A stretch of DNA of 64,000 nucleotides. Source: Plantago elongata (lineage: Eukaryota > Streptophyta > Magnoliopsida > Lamiales > Plantaginaceae). The stretch lies in the NCBI GenBank assembly GCA_036897095.1, contig JAYMSP010000058.1:34245-98244 (forward strand). Reading direction: 5' to 3'. Positions 33,035-45,077 of the stretch are shown one piece after another; within the stretch, counting starts at the first letter, position 1; each line of letters opens with the position of its first letter. Made by a program: the position numbers and the translations under genes. The notes under the pieces are model-generated. The model was given only the letters and a program-made list of their open reading frames with translations, was not told the DNA's origin and ran no database searches.

Positions 33035-35129
33035 CTAATAGAGACGTTTGCGACATGTTTTTGCACTGCATAAACAGGGCAATTCCCGTGTATTTCCATC
33101 CAGATCGACCACACTGTCTAGAGCATAGCCGTAATCATAGGATAGTTCCTGTATGTGCAACAACAGCATTACTGTGGTTAGTTACTAGGCATTTGATTCA
33201 CTATGAGTCAAAAGACACAGCAAAATAACAAGTTGGAAGAGAAGTACCTCATGTGGTGGAATATTATCAGCAGCAACCAGTATCACCCTTGCAAACCTCA
33301 AATCATGGTGTTCGTTAACCATACATTGGACAAACAAGTTTGGTTCACAGCTATGGTTGATGAACCTTGTTACGTTACCACTCTGTCGTCCATCAATGCA
33401 GAATGGCACATTTTCTGACGCCTCTTGATCAAGGTGCAGCTGCTGCACATGAGATGGCAGTGCCACATTCCTCAACCGGCTCTGATAAACAGAAAACAAG
33501 AGTTGACATCCAGTAATACAAGTCCAACTCAATATAATCATCAAATTTAACAATTATATCGATCAACAAGCTGGTCATCACAAGCATTTCATAATATTTT
33601 AAGCCGGAGATTGAGAGTTATCAGAAATAAGCTATAATCAGTTTTCAGAATCAATTGCAGAGTATAGGCACTTCAATTTGAAGTTATAATCATTTAGTGA
33701 AAACATAAATACTGAAGCACCTCTCTTCCATCGAGCCCCTTCATCGTCTGTAAACAGTCGATGTCAAAAACATAACTACTGTCAGCAGCGGGATCTAGCT
33801 CATCAGTCCTCTTAAGAAGACCAATGTATTCACATACAGGCGCTCCAGATGGAATATAATCCAAAGATCTGACACCCCACCCCATATTTGACGTGCGGAA
33901 CACCTCCAAACGATATCTCAATCCTTTCTGAGAGGTCCTATTAACACATTCTGGTCCACATCCACAATTTGGGCCACATTCAAATATGACATCCTTTGCC
34001 TTTATCAATCTGTCATTATTGTGTAACTAGTAAGTCATCAAATTTGTTTAGACTAATCTGTAATTTACATGGTAACCCTCATAACTAGATAAGTGTGTAA
34101 GTATATAAGTAATTAGCTGCTTCTATAAAATTAATTCACCTCCCACCATGCCAAACTTCTCCATAAAAAATTGCAAAAATAACTACATCATCTACATGTT
34201 TTAGACTACTGATATCCAGCAACATTAATTATATGTATTTCATTATTCCTACATACTATAGTAGTACAATTTATGGTTGCAAAGGTCCCTAATTTGTAAG
34301 GTTTGATAAATAAAAGTACATATTTATGCAACCAGAACATAATGTAATTAATAACAAGAATCTATCTCAACAATTAATTAGCCTATTTAGAGATGTAGAT
34401 TTATTACAAGCACAAAAACAAGAACTGCCTCATACAGTTTGCTTCTAAAGATATAATCACAATTTAAACACTATGTAATTCAATCCTTTCATTTCCACTC
34501 TAATTAAATAAATGAATGCTGATTATCTAAAAGTGCTTAATAAGTAAATCACTTCGGCAATTCTTTCTCAAGAAAAAAACCCTATTGTAAAAGTTTATAT
34601 GTTTCTTAAAAATTTTATAAAGTTATAATAAGATGGTTAGTAGCAGAAGATGTTTTATACAAACAGTCATCATTTTCTACTTTTACAACAAAGAAACAAT
34701 AAGCAGTTTAAAAATGACCAGAATGACAATCTAGGGTTTTCTATTTTCAGTCGAGGTGTCAATTAGGGGGTTTTCTATTGTCAGTCGAGGTGTATACAGA
34801 GTAAATTGAAAATTAACCAGCACGGAGAATGTATTTACCGGGACGAATTCTAGGTAGAGCCTAGTGAATGTCCGGAGGGTCTCTTTTACCATCTCGTACG
34901 CCTGAGGGACCTTTGGCTTATTCAGCATGATCAATAATGATGTGTTTTTACAATCCTTACACCCTCTACTTCGCTTCTTGTTGATTTGCTCCTTATTTTT
35001 TCGAACACTAGCCAATGTCATCGTGTTCGCTTCGTCCATCTGATTCTTCTTTATAATTCTTGCACTTCTCCGAGATACTGGACGTTCAGATTCCCCTGAT
35101 GAAGCTGAGATTTCTTGCAAAGTGACCAT
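33035..35129 (-). pseudogene. SUVH4: SUVH4/KRYPTONITE-like H3K9 methyltransferase remnant lacking the SRA domain
   Basis: Recognisable exons in reading order: 35129-34839 (97 codons; basic N-terminus and the helical VKETLRTFTRLYLEFV motif), then 34009-33721, 33481-33248 and 33148-33035. The last three encode the end of pre-SET (FECGPNCGCGPECVNR), SET (GWGVRSLDYIPSG, RFINHSCEPN, YDYGYALD) and post-SET (CLCSAKTCRKRLY) in frame. SUVH4 methylates histone H3 Lys9 and reads methylated DNA through its SRA/YDG domain. Here the SRA domain and the first pre-SET cysteines are missing: 34010-34838 has no such coding sequence. Exon 1 ends in phase 0 while the next exon needs two bases from its predecessor, so direct splicing shifts the frame. 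The SET part is intact, including NHSCEPN, so loss may be recent. An unannotated alternative first exon cannot be excluded. Confidence 0.8.
34734..34793. repeat. Short direct repeat next to the SUVH4-like exon 1 donor
   Basis: Two copies of GGGTTTTCTATT-TCAGTCGAGGTGT with a period of 34 bp, in the intron just past the first exon. Confidence 0.85.
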
Positions 35130-36356
35130 TTTTTGGGCGAGTTAGAGAAAGTCAAGTGTTTTGTTTGAAATAATCCGTGCAACTTATAAAGGTGTAGCAA
35201 TTGAAAATTAGTAGCCGTTAGATAGGAGAAGTTTGTTTGGTGTAACTTTCTGATTATGTACGTAGATTTTATCGCGTGTATATAGAAAATTCGATTTCTA
35301 GCTTTCTTGGTTGTTCATTTACTCCCATTTAGTTAAGTGTTTAACATTTACTACTAACACGCAATAATAGTAACACGTCTATCAACAACATCCAAACAAT
35401 CAGTCAAGCATTTATCTCACTTTGGTCAATTTTTATTCAAAATCCTTTATACTCACTTAGTTTCGAGTTATTTTTCTCGCAAGATCAAGATCAGATACCA
35501 ATTTTAAAAAAAGAAGTAAATAAAATATGAAAGATGATGATAAAGTAGAAAAAATGATGATAAAGTAAGGAAAAAATGAATAAAATAGAAGAAATAGTGT
35601 ATAAATTAGGAGAATTTTTTTTTATTTAATGGATGTGAATATGGAGTTGTCGTAGATCAAAACAAAATATGAATATATAAAAAGTTGAGAGGTAGGAAGT
35701 ATGAGAAAATGTTAAATCAAGATGGATCAATTTATATAACAAGCTAATTAATTAGCAGATCTTTCTTAACTTACCCTTTCTAATCATTCATAATTTTGAT
35801 TCACACTATCCTTTACTAAATTAAAATGCACCATATATATTGCTTCAATCGTGTCTGCATTAAATTAGATTGATTATTGGTTGTTTCAATCTTTTCAAAT
35901 ACAGGCATTTTTTTCTCTTTCATGTAACAACTTATAAAAAATCATTGTATTTTTTAGTTTTACAATATGTATCTCACACCACCACACCACTACGCTAACA
36001 AAGTCATTTGACGCATCAAATTAAGTTACTGTTTGTCATACTGCTGAAGCGGTCATTTTCCCACTTAAACACTTTTATAAAAAAATCAATTTTAATTAAA
36101 AAAGAACACTCAAATTCTATCAATCCCTAAACAATTAACACAAAACCTGAGTTATACGTCCACTAAGAAGACAAAAGCCCATGGGCATGGGAAGAAATTG
36201 AAGGCCAATAAAGTCGGGTCAGTCTCATTAATAGCCACAGATAGTGATATGATATGTGTGGAAGTTAATGCAGTTTAATTAACGGAATCTAACCTGAATT
36301 GATGAATGATTCTGATGTAATGAAACAAGAAGACAAAAAGAAATGAATAATGGTCA
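35130..36356. other. AT-rich divergent spacer
   Basis: It lies between two divergent genes. The stretch 35510-35600 repeats AAAGTA/GATGATAAAG words similar to those in the MITE-like sequence at 36587-36861, perhaps a degraded relative. No gene seen. Confidence 0.45.
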
Positions 36357-38080
36357 ATGGAACTCAAACTCATCTCTTCCCAATCTTCTTCTTCTTCTCT
36401 GCCAACTACTAGTATTCTCCGTTCCTACTCCATTTTTCCTAAGCATTTTTCTTTGCTTGCTCAGGTAACATACATATTCCACTTTTCTTGGTTATATTAT
36501 ATAGCTAGCTTTTATTGCACATAGTCAGTCAATTACTTGTTTGATTATGATAACAGATGGATATAAGCTCAATATAAGTAGAAAATACTACATTTTGTTC
36601 AATTTATACTTCTTGATGCATAATACTATCTTCTAGCAAGAAAAAAGTTAATAAAGTAGGAGAAAAAAATTAATAAAGTAGTGTATATATTGATAAAGTG
36701 GGGGAAAAGTGAATAAATAAAGTACGGAAAAAAAATGAATAAAGTAGTATATATATTGATAAATTAGGGGGAAAGTGGAGATTTTTTATTTAAGGGATGG
36801 AAATATGAAGTTTGTAGGGACTAAAATAGAATACGAAAAGATGAAGTTGGGACGGAGGGAGTTTATATTTCCAATGAAACTATGATGTGGTTGTGCCTCT
36901 TTGATATAAAAGTATGCACTGTGTCTTGACTTCTTGGTTTTGGCTGCAATACATAGGAAATATAGCTTGATTAAGTGAGTAAGTTCCTTCCATTCTGCAA
37001 GTTCGAGCTTTTATGTGAGGCCGAGATGAGAAGTACTGCTAGTTTGGTAGTTGATGCTTGCTGATTCTTATGTTAAATAGACTGGAGTATGCAACTTTTT
37101 CATCGAGTCAAATCAAAACTACTGTATTAATGTTATCCTTTTCAAGATGTTAGCATTATAGCATATTTATGAGGAAAGGTTGTTTAGTTTGAAGCCAAAT
37201 TTGCATCAAATCACATGTTTTTCAAGTTCTATGTTAGCTTATCTTGATTTGTCTTTGCTTTGCTTCCAGTGCCAATCCAAGGAAAGTAAGTTGATCAAGC
37301 CTGCTCTAAGTTTAGGCCTTCGTAGGAGAAAATGGATTCAGACTTTCATGGTACAACCAACCTATCGCTTATCTCTTGTAAGTTGTAAGCACTTCCATTA
37401 GATATCACTTATGTTCCCCTTGCAGTATTATTTCTCAACAATGGTGTAACAACCCATGATGATGAAAAACTTGCTAATGTTGTTGTCAGGGAAAAGGCAA
37501 TATTTTGGTTCTAGTTCTGGTTCCACTGATAGCTTTTTGCATTGTGAGGGCTCTACAGAGTAGAGTCACCAGAGACTTGAGACATCAAGCTGCTAAGATA
37601 TCCAGAGAGCACCATACTGCAAATAATAGTATGCGATGGAGAACTGTTCTTGGTGATACAAAGGATTTACTGAATGCTGAAACCGAACCTAATTCTGGTG
37701 TAAGTACGAATATCTTGTTTTTATCACATGCACTCCACAAATTTGCATTGTCAAAATTAACTCCGTCATATTCTAGGATTTTACTCAATCCAAAATCCTC
37801 TGAGCCTTGATTTATGGTCCTTTTAGCCTTGCTCCCTTTTTAGCAGAGGTGTACGACTTCTGTTTTTGTGTGAATTTTCCAAGATATGAGACAAACGTCA
37901 TTCGTACCTTGATAGTTTCTGGTTGACATTGTATCACAGTATATCTCAGAAGGCCAAGAACAGATGCAGTTAGACGACATGCCACGTGATTATACAAAAC
38001 TTGAAGATGACTACCAAAAATTCCTTTCAGAATGTGGAATGAGTCAACGGGGCTACTTTCGTGGTGGATCATCAGAATGA
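36357..38080 (+). CDS. Predicted plastid single-pass membrane protein, 188 aa
   Basis: Exons: 36357-36464, 37270-37377, 37490-37699, 37940-38080; all phase 0, CDS 567 nt. The first exon encodes a Ser-rich, acid-free leader (MELKLISSQSSSSSLPTTSI) that looks like a chloroplast transit peptide, followed by a basic patch (LGLRRRKW) in exon 2. Residues about 76-91 are a strongly hydrophobic span (ILVLVLVPLIAFCIV). The C-terminal 90 residues are hydrophilic, with LEDDYQKFLSECGMS near the end. I do not recognise the protein and give no function; thylakoid or envelope location is inference. A shorter exon 2 (donor at 37351) would also be in frame, but the GTAAGT donor after 37377 is stronger. The upstream out-of-frame ATG at 36350 opens a short frame only. 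Confidence 0.75.
36587..36861. mobile_element. Degraded Stowaway-like MITE in intron 1
   Basis: The right end GGGACGGAGGGAG (36849-36861) is the classic plant Stowaway terminus. The left end is degraded, so the start is approximate. Inside are near-tandem AATAAAGTA and TATATATTGATAAA words (about 36650-36770). Confidence 0.5.
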
Positions 38081-38434
38081 AGGCTTATACATGTGTACAT
38101 GCCCTTGATTCATTTCTGTTCTCTTTTATTTGCCTTTTTCGTTTCAGCTTTCTTCCTTATTCTGATAGTATAAATTGTATATAGTGATGAATTATGTAAT
38201 GTTTGTGTACAGAAAGTTGTTTCAAGAACAACACTGCTATAATTTTTTTACTGCTATGTCTAGCATATAAAAAAATTCTCTCATTGTCATATGCAAAACC
38301 TTTTCCACTTATTCTTTGCTGGTAAAATCTACTGGTACACCAATAAAATACATAAATGATGAGTGTATAGAGCCAAAAACCTGAAAGCTGATCTCTTCAG
38401 GTTTGTATTTGGATCAGAAAAATCCAATGTATCT
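38081..38434. other. Convergent spacer with two 3'UTRs
   Basis: A 354-bp AT-rich stretch between the plastid-protein gene and the DUF579 gene; both transcripts must end here. No other element seen. Confidence 0.5.
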
Positions 38435-39382
38435 TTATCTGTATGGACAGAAAGGGCCACCTAATCGTGTCCGATGACTTGGGATTGTAAAATGCCTTAT
38501 TCTCCCTTCTTGTTGTCTAAAGTAACCTTCACACAAGAATGCCATAGAAAACTTATCCTCCACCACCCGGTTCACATCATGCACAAACACATCAGTGTCA
38601 CCATTTTCTCTATTCCTTGCCATCAATCCTGCTGTATATATTGCACTCATCCTTCCAGGTGCACCATCAAAATATCCGGTCGGAGCATCCACCATGATCA
38701 CATCCCACCCCATCTCGTAGATTTCACGGGGCAATCCCTTCAAAGCAAGTTGGCATTTGGAAACTCTTGGATCACTCACATCCTTGCACTCTTCTTGCTG
38801 ACCAATTTGAAGAAGTTCATCAGCTTGTGTCACTTTCGTATCATACACCACATGATACGACTCTAAAGATGGTACTTGCCTCTGTATTTGCCTAATCCAT
38901 GACTTGTCCTCTTCAAGAAAGACTGTTCGACCGCCATGGTTGAGAGCAGTCCACATAAGGCTGTCAAGGCCTAAACCGAACACCAAGAAGTTGCAAGGTG
39001 ACTTCTTTTCGAGCACTCTCAAGGATACCGAGATTTCTTCGATGGTTTGCTGTGGAGTTGTGTCCAAGGTTGCATAGTACGCAATAGCATGCGCTAATGA
39101 ATGTGGAATTTTGGTGCATGCTAGTATTGCTTTATCAGATGGAGTTGCACAATCTGTTACCGGCTTTTCTGATGACTTTGCAGGGAGAATTGCTGGGCTG
39201 GATGGTGGCTTGTTTTGAGGGTTTGAGAAGCTTGATGTGAGAACTAAGACTAGAATGAACAGGAAAAAAAAGGAAACCAATATGACCTTGTGATTAACTG
39301 GGGTCTGTGGTCTTCCTCTCATGATCATTCTTCTCTTCTTCCTATGAATTAGAGTACTAATGTCTGTCTGCTTTTGTTCCAA
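38435..39382 (-). CDS. GXM: DUF579 glucuronoxylan 4-O-methyltransferase-like protein (GXM type), 315 aa
   Basis: A single exon. A basic N-terminus (KKRR, RGR) precedes one membrane anchor (residues 33-49), giving a type II Golgi topology. The DUF579 domain covers about residues 85-313: CNFLVFGLGLDSLMWTALN resembles a SAM-binding strand-loop, followed by GGRTVFLEED, WDVIMVDAPTGYFDGAPGRM and DVFVHDVNRVVE. GXM enzymes transfer a methyl group from S-adenosylmethionine to O-4 of glucuronic acid side chains on xylan during secondary-wall formation. The APGRMSAIYTAGLMARNR and HDVNR blocks favour GXM over the IRX15 branch. Usual length is 280-300 aa; the extra N-terminal residues could be avoided by starting at Met19 or Met21, so the start is uncertain. 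Confidence 0.88.
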   Translation of the reverse strand: MEQKQTDISTLIHRKKRRMIMRGRPQTPVNHKVILVSFFFLFILVLVLTSSFSNPQNKPPSSPAILPAKSSEKPVTDCATPSDKAILACTKIPHSLAHAIAYYATLDTTPQQTIEEISVSLRVLEKKSPCNFLVFGLGLDSLMWTALNHGGRTVFLEEDKSWIRQIQRQVPSLESYHVVYDTKVTQADELLQIGQQEECKDVSDPRVSKCQLALKGLPREIYEMGWDVIMVDAPTGYFDGAPGRMSAIYTAGLMARNRENGDTDVFVHDVNRVVEDKFSMAFLCEGYFRQQEGRIRHFTIPSHRTRLGGPFCPYR

Positions 39383-40909
39383 GAGTTCAGTTTTTCTACT
39401 AAAATAGAATAGAGGTATTTAACATGGAATATTTGAAGACAAGTGTCATTTGAGGGACTATTTATTTGTGACTTCACTTTGAAATGAAGCAAAGAGAGTT
39501 TCTGATAGTTTGTTGATGGGAACAGCACAACTATGATTTTTCTGTTCTTGCAAGCTATAGATAATCCCCTTATTTGGTGGCCATAATCATTCATTTTAGT
39601 CGAGTAAGTAGGATATTATTTAGCTGCTAAATTTAACTAATTAATATTTGAACATATAGGAAATTTCTTGTAAAACAAGAGCTTCAGCTTCATCCGAAAA
39701 TTCAACAGCAAACAAGCAATTGCGTTTCTGACGCACAAGTTTGGTTGTTTGGCATAGAATCGAAGTTAAATTATCTTCATTCTGATTTCGTTTTTATGTA
39801 AAAACCATATAAAAATTCAATTCGAATTGATAAAATTCAACAGTAATTCTATGTCAAACAATCCATACTCAAATCTTCTCCAGTTTCGATGCATTATCTA
39901 AACTCATCTGTACAGATTTTCTCTTATAAAAAAAACTCTAGGTTCAATATTAAAATTTAACAAAAAATCAACAATCTAAGTTATAATATATTTCAAGATT
40001 ATTAGGCTAATATATCAAAAACAAATATATTTACGATAATTAAAAATGAATACTGATATTGATAAGGAAATCTATCTATGACTATGAGAACTCCAGGGTG
40101 TGTCTTGGATCAATCTTAGAATGAATGACCTACTGAAAAGTCTCCTGGTCCGCATATAAATGAGGATAAAGTGTTCGGGAAATGAATTGTATTGGTACAG
40201 TGAAGTCAGCATAGCACCCGGAGAGTTGTTCAAGTAACCAAACCGGCCCAAAGGATCAGAGACCATTAGTGGCCCGGATCTTCACAAATTGCATTAGAGT
40301 CTGGCTAAAGTCTTGGAAAATGTAAGACTTTTCTAAAGGATAAGAAAATCAATGTTTTCATGATTATTTTATAGTATTTAGGTTTTAACGGTCTGACCAA
40401 TCGTGTTTCTTAAAAACCGCCGAGACACATTTTTCGTTATTTTTTTGATAAATTATGTTATTGTTTTAATTTGTTAACAGTTATAGTTTTAAGGTATTGT
40501 GTTAATATTTTAATAGATAATATGATGGTTTAATGTGACAGTGTTGAATGTTTCAATTATAAGGGCTGATTGATATGGCATTTGAATGGGGATTTTGGTG
40601 AAATTGTGTTTGGAATAGAATTGAAATGAGAGTATTTAAAGTGTATTTTAGGCTAAATCACTGTTCATCGAGCCAAATGGGGTCATTTAAATGCCAGCCC
40701 AATCATAATCTTTTTTTGCTAATCTTTTAACAACTTATATCATGGTTTTAAGAACCTATATAATATTTTTCTAACGACTTGTTATAGTTTTAAGTGACAA
40801 TTTAATAAAAAAGTCTAAAACTTCCAGACTAGACATTAAAACAACAATAAATAAGATTAATTAATCTACATGAACATTCAATCATCCAAATATTTAAGAC
40901 AACTATTCT
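39383..40909. other. Spacer between the GXM-like gene and the retroelement
   Basis: AT-rich. The segment 40072-40266 is richer in GC and may be a retroelement fragment, but I could not classify it. The MITE at 40563-40704 lies in it. Confidence 0.4.
40563..40704 (-). mobile_element. Short MITE, copy 2, inverted relative to copy 1
   Basis: Read on the minus strand it matches 12162-12320 through GGCTCGATGAACAGTGATTT and CCTAAAATAC. Its ends (GGGCTGATTG on plus, GATTGGGCTGG on minus) are imperfect inverted repeats. Confidence 0.65.
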
Positions 40910-41200
40910 CATAGAGTTAAGAGGAAAAGAGAGAAGAGCATGAAGAGAGTAGAGATTATAATGGAGAAAATGGAGAGTTCATCATTCCTTGTATATTGTG
41001 TGTACAATGAGAGTACAAATATGGGTTTTATACAAGAGTAAAGTGAATTCAAGTGTCTAGGAGTATATGAAGAGACACCACTACTCCACTAACCATTAAC
41101 ACATTAATCCATTCATTAACTAGTACAACTACCGTACATTTATCCATAACACTCCCCTTCAATTGGCAGTAGTTGACGATGTTGGTACGCGAAAGATATA

Positions 41201-41695
41201 CTACCTCGTTAAGAACCTTGCTAAGAAAAATCCAGTGGGTTAAAAACTTAGTTAAGGGAAAAAGAGTGCAGTGCGTATCCCATGATCTATGCATCATTGT
41301 AATTCTTCAAACTGTTGAAATTACAATCTTCCAGATCAACATTTCACAATGATGATGTCTGAGATGATTTGGTGAACAAATCTTCAAATCTTCTGTAATT
41401 GGATGGAATTTTCTTCTCATAGATGATGGCGGAGAAGAACTTATGTAATATGTAGCTCGTTTTAATGTGGAAGAACTTATCAAATACTTTGAACATCATG
41501 TAGTTTCAATATTCATAACATCACTCCATAATATTGTAAGGTTTGACTAATAAGTATCATGACTTATCTTTATCACATGTATCAAAGATATGGAGGTGGA
41601 GATAATTATATGCGCTTATAATGTCGCCTCGTTAAAACCTTGCTAGGAAAAATTCAGTGGGATAAAAACCTAGTCGAACGAAAAAAGAGTGCAAC
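41201..41695. repeat. Two dispersed copies of a 70-bp motif in the retroelement interior
   Basis: Copies at 41201-41270 and about 41625-41695 share CCTCGTTAA, ACCTTGCTA, CAGTGGG and AAAAAGAGTGCA blocks. The motif is one I recall from plant retroelement 3' regions; its role is unknown to me. Confidence 0.7.
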
Positions 41696-41873
41696 AATTG
41701 CTCATGTGATGAGCAAAAGTACTCAATGATTTTTCAATCATTATCTTCTTCACCTATCGTATAAAACATACCTTCTTCAGGAGGTATTGTAATGAATATC
41801 AAAGTACTTATTTGACAAATGATTAAGGTACTTCTGGATCATATATGTCAATTTAAAGGTTGACAATAAGTAA

Positions 41874-44800
41874 TGTAAGGTCCGCCAAATTTCTCGGTTC
41901 CAATACCTGAATAAAATATTAGTTTTAATATTTCATACGAGTAGAAAAATTACGTAAATAGGTTAGGTCGAATTTCGTATTTTAATGTCGAGCGGATTCG
42001 ACGTTAAAATAGAAAACTAGTTATACCGAATAAAATAATATTAAATATTTAAAATAAAAATTAATTATTTTATTTTTTCGAGGGCTCGAGAATGACTCGA
42101 CAAATGTCCGGGAAGTGGTTTGCCATTTTTTCGGAATTTGTTTACGAGCCATTTGGTAGCCAGAACGAACCAGTCTTATATAATAGAGAAAAGACAGAAT
42201 TACCCTTACTTCTCCATTTCCCTTCTTTACCAACCAAGGACATTTTCATCCTTTCCGTTGCATCTTCTTCCCCAAAACTCAAATTGGCCGCCTGTAACTT
42301 CATTCACGATCGATCGATCGATCCGAACTCCTCCACACTGCCTCGCCCGCTCCTCCATGTCAAGTCGTCCCGATCCCGCGACCAATTCGCCGCACATAGC
42401 CAATCGACGAGTTTCCTTCGCGAGGAAGGAGGCTGCGCCGCTCGTGGAGCCAAGCCCACTCGTCCCATAACCGTCACCTGCGCGAAAATGAAGCACGAGC
42501 AACGAATGGCGAAGGAAACAGAGACGTGGCCGGAAGAGGAGGAGAAAACGTGGCTCGTTTTCGAGCCACCATTTTCCACCGCCTCCGTCGCCCGTTTGCC
42601 GACCTTGGGCTATAAATAGCCCTTTCCAGCTTCGATTATCCTTGCTCATTCCTATCTTCTTCCTCTCTCTCAGTTGCTCTCGGTTTGCCTCCATTCTCCT
42701 CTCTTTTCTACACTTTCCGGCCACCTACCACCACATTTTCCGGCCAAGCCCCGCCCGGCTCCGGTCAACCCACCTCGACTGTCGAACCCCCCTAAAACCC
42801 GGATACGAGTCGTTAACTCGACCAACCTCCGGTAAATTCGCTCGATCGAATTCGATAAAAATCGAATAAACGAACGAGTGATTAGTTTAATATTTTATTC
42901 GCCGCGTCGCTCGTCAACCTCGTTCGCTACGCCGTTACTCTGCTCGTCGCTCGACGTGCATTCGGTTAGTACCGTATTATTTTATTATTATTTTATTATT
43001 AATTACCGTTCGTTAATATTTAATCATTAATTAAGTCTTAATTAATTTTCGTTAGGTAAATAATTATCGTAGCTAATTACTGTTATTTAATTAGATGTTA
43101 ATTAAGTATCATTAGTTAATTAACTATGGGTAATTAACAGTAAAAGTTAAATTATTAATTACCGTAGGTAATTATCGTAAGCTAATTATTGTTAGTCTTA
43201 AATTACTGGTTAGTTATCGTTAAACTAATGATTAACTAACCTTAATCAATGTTAATGATCAATTAGTGTAATTAATTATGGTAATTAAATTACAGTACGA
43301 TTAATCGTTAAAAGTTAATTACTATAGTTAAGCTAATTACCATAGTTAATTATCGTTAAGCGGATTACGGTTAGTCTTAATTAATAATTGCTAGGCTAAT
43401 TACTGTTAGTCGTAATTAATAGTTAATTATCGTTAAGATAATTACTGTTAGTATTAATTAGTAATTAATCTTAATCAATGAGTAATTATCGGTAAGTTAA
43501 TTACTGTTAATCTTAATTAATAATTACTGTTAGTCTTAATTAATTACCGATAAGATAATTTCTGTTAGCCTTGATTAATAATTAATCATAATTCCCTAAT
43601 TATCGGGTAATTAGCATTAATTATCAGCATAATTAAAAAATTGACTATTGTTAATTAGTGATTAATAATAGTAAGGTACTGTTATACTAGCCTAGTGCCG
43701 ACTTGCCGTTGACTCGAAGTTAAATAGTAGGTAATGAGATATTGGTGGAGAATGGGATTGGACAGACTTCTTGTCTGTAGTGGATTAATTGTTGAACATA
43801 AAATAATGCATAATTATTGAAAAACCGGAACACCAACTTATTAGGATAACCAGATAGACGACATAACTAAGTGACATAATAAGATTAAGATATTATTAAA
43901 CTATCAGGTACTTAAAAAGTATCATTATCTGTTTATCAGGATTTACAGAAGCTCATGAGGTACCGGATAACAATGGTGAGTGATAACTGGCTTTTGGCAT
44001 CAGGCCCTGGGAAAATTTGCTACTGTTCATTCTTTGTATTTCCGTTCCTGTTTCTGTTTATCTGTCTGACTGTCTAACACTAACTGCGGATATCTGACGA
44101 CGACGAACAACTCCGACTCGTCTACCTATTTAGTTGACTAACTGTATCACGGTAGATGACCTGTATTAGGATACCGTAATTATATTGACTCAAACCTAGT
44201 TAGTAGCTTGTACTGTACACTGAAACCCTGTTATTAATTCCCGATACCAACCCTGATCCTGTTTACTGATCATGTCACTGATACTGTTACTGATCCTGTT
44301 ACGGATACTGTTCCTGATCCTGTTAACTGAACTAGTTACTGTTACTATACTGCATTTGCATATTGCTCCTGATCTACTATTCCTCAACGAAAACTGTTTT
44401 ACTGAAAGCAACCACACACTGTTTTACTGAAAATTTGAAAAACCGTACTGGTCGACATTGTCAACATATTGTTACTGTAAAGCGTCCTGCAGCGCTATCT
44501 TTTCGGGCATACTGACTGTACAGCCATTCAAACGGTCTGGATTTTATGAGTTGTGACGGGTTGTGCCTGTCGAAAAAGCAACTCCACGCGCAGTCACGCT
44601 GCTACTGATGAGACCGCAACCTGATTCGTTCGGTCTAGCCCAAGACAATTACTATTTAGTACTGTAAATCTGGCACATTTCATGTGCTATGATACTGATT
44701 GACTGTTTTCGGTTTCCCCACTGTTTATAACTGCCTGATCAGCAAGTGTGTTGGTTTACTGTACCGTTGCATTCATACGCATATATTCATGCATGCCTGA

Positions 44801-45077
44801 TTATCCTCACTGAGTCCTAGTGACTGACACTCTCCTTGTTTCCAATAATCCTGCTTTCCCAGATTTACGAAGGGAGAACGGGGTAGCTAGGCATACTGGC
44901 TGAGACTAGGACTGGACTGTCCGCTGCTAATCTGGTAGTTTGAGTGTGTGTTGTATGTATGAAGTTATGAAATATCTTTGGAGTTGTAATAAACAATATT
45001 TTGATCTACATGTATATATATATATAGTGGATGTTCGGCACAATCCTTGACGTCCGGACCAGATCTGGGGCTTTACA
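41874..45077. mobile_element. Long solo LTR (3.2 kb), probably Ty3/gypsy
   Basis: It starts TGTAAGGTCC and ends GGGGCTTTACA, giving the TG...CA ends with a TGTAA/TTACA inverted terminus. Perfect 5-bp target duplications AGTAA flank it (41869-41873 and 45078-45082). Within it are a TATA-like TTATATAATA at about 42176, a GC-rich block 42240-42960 and an AATTA-repeat block. No protein domain is seen; open frames in the GC-rich block lack any recognisable content. LTRs of this size are typical of some gypsy lineages, but the lineage is inference. Confidence 0.78.
42961..43680. repeat. AATTA/GTTA-rich short-period repeat block in the long LTR
   Basis: Words such as TAATTACTGTTAGTCTTAAT and TAATTATCGTTAAG recur many times over 700 bp with irregular spacing. 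It is degenerate satellite-like DNA within the LTR. Confidence 0.75.

Noticed and set aside
40072-40266. Possible retroelement protein fragment on the minus strand
   Set aside because: A 64-codon frame without recognisable pol or gag motifs; the GC-richer base composition alone is not enough.
42092-42870. Long open frames on both strands (up to 175 codons)
   Set aside because: They fall in the GC-rich part of a solo LTR, overlap each other on both strands and contain no recognisable domain.
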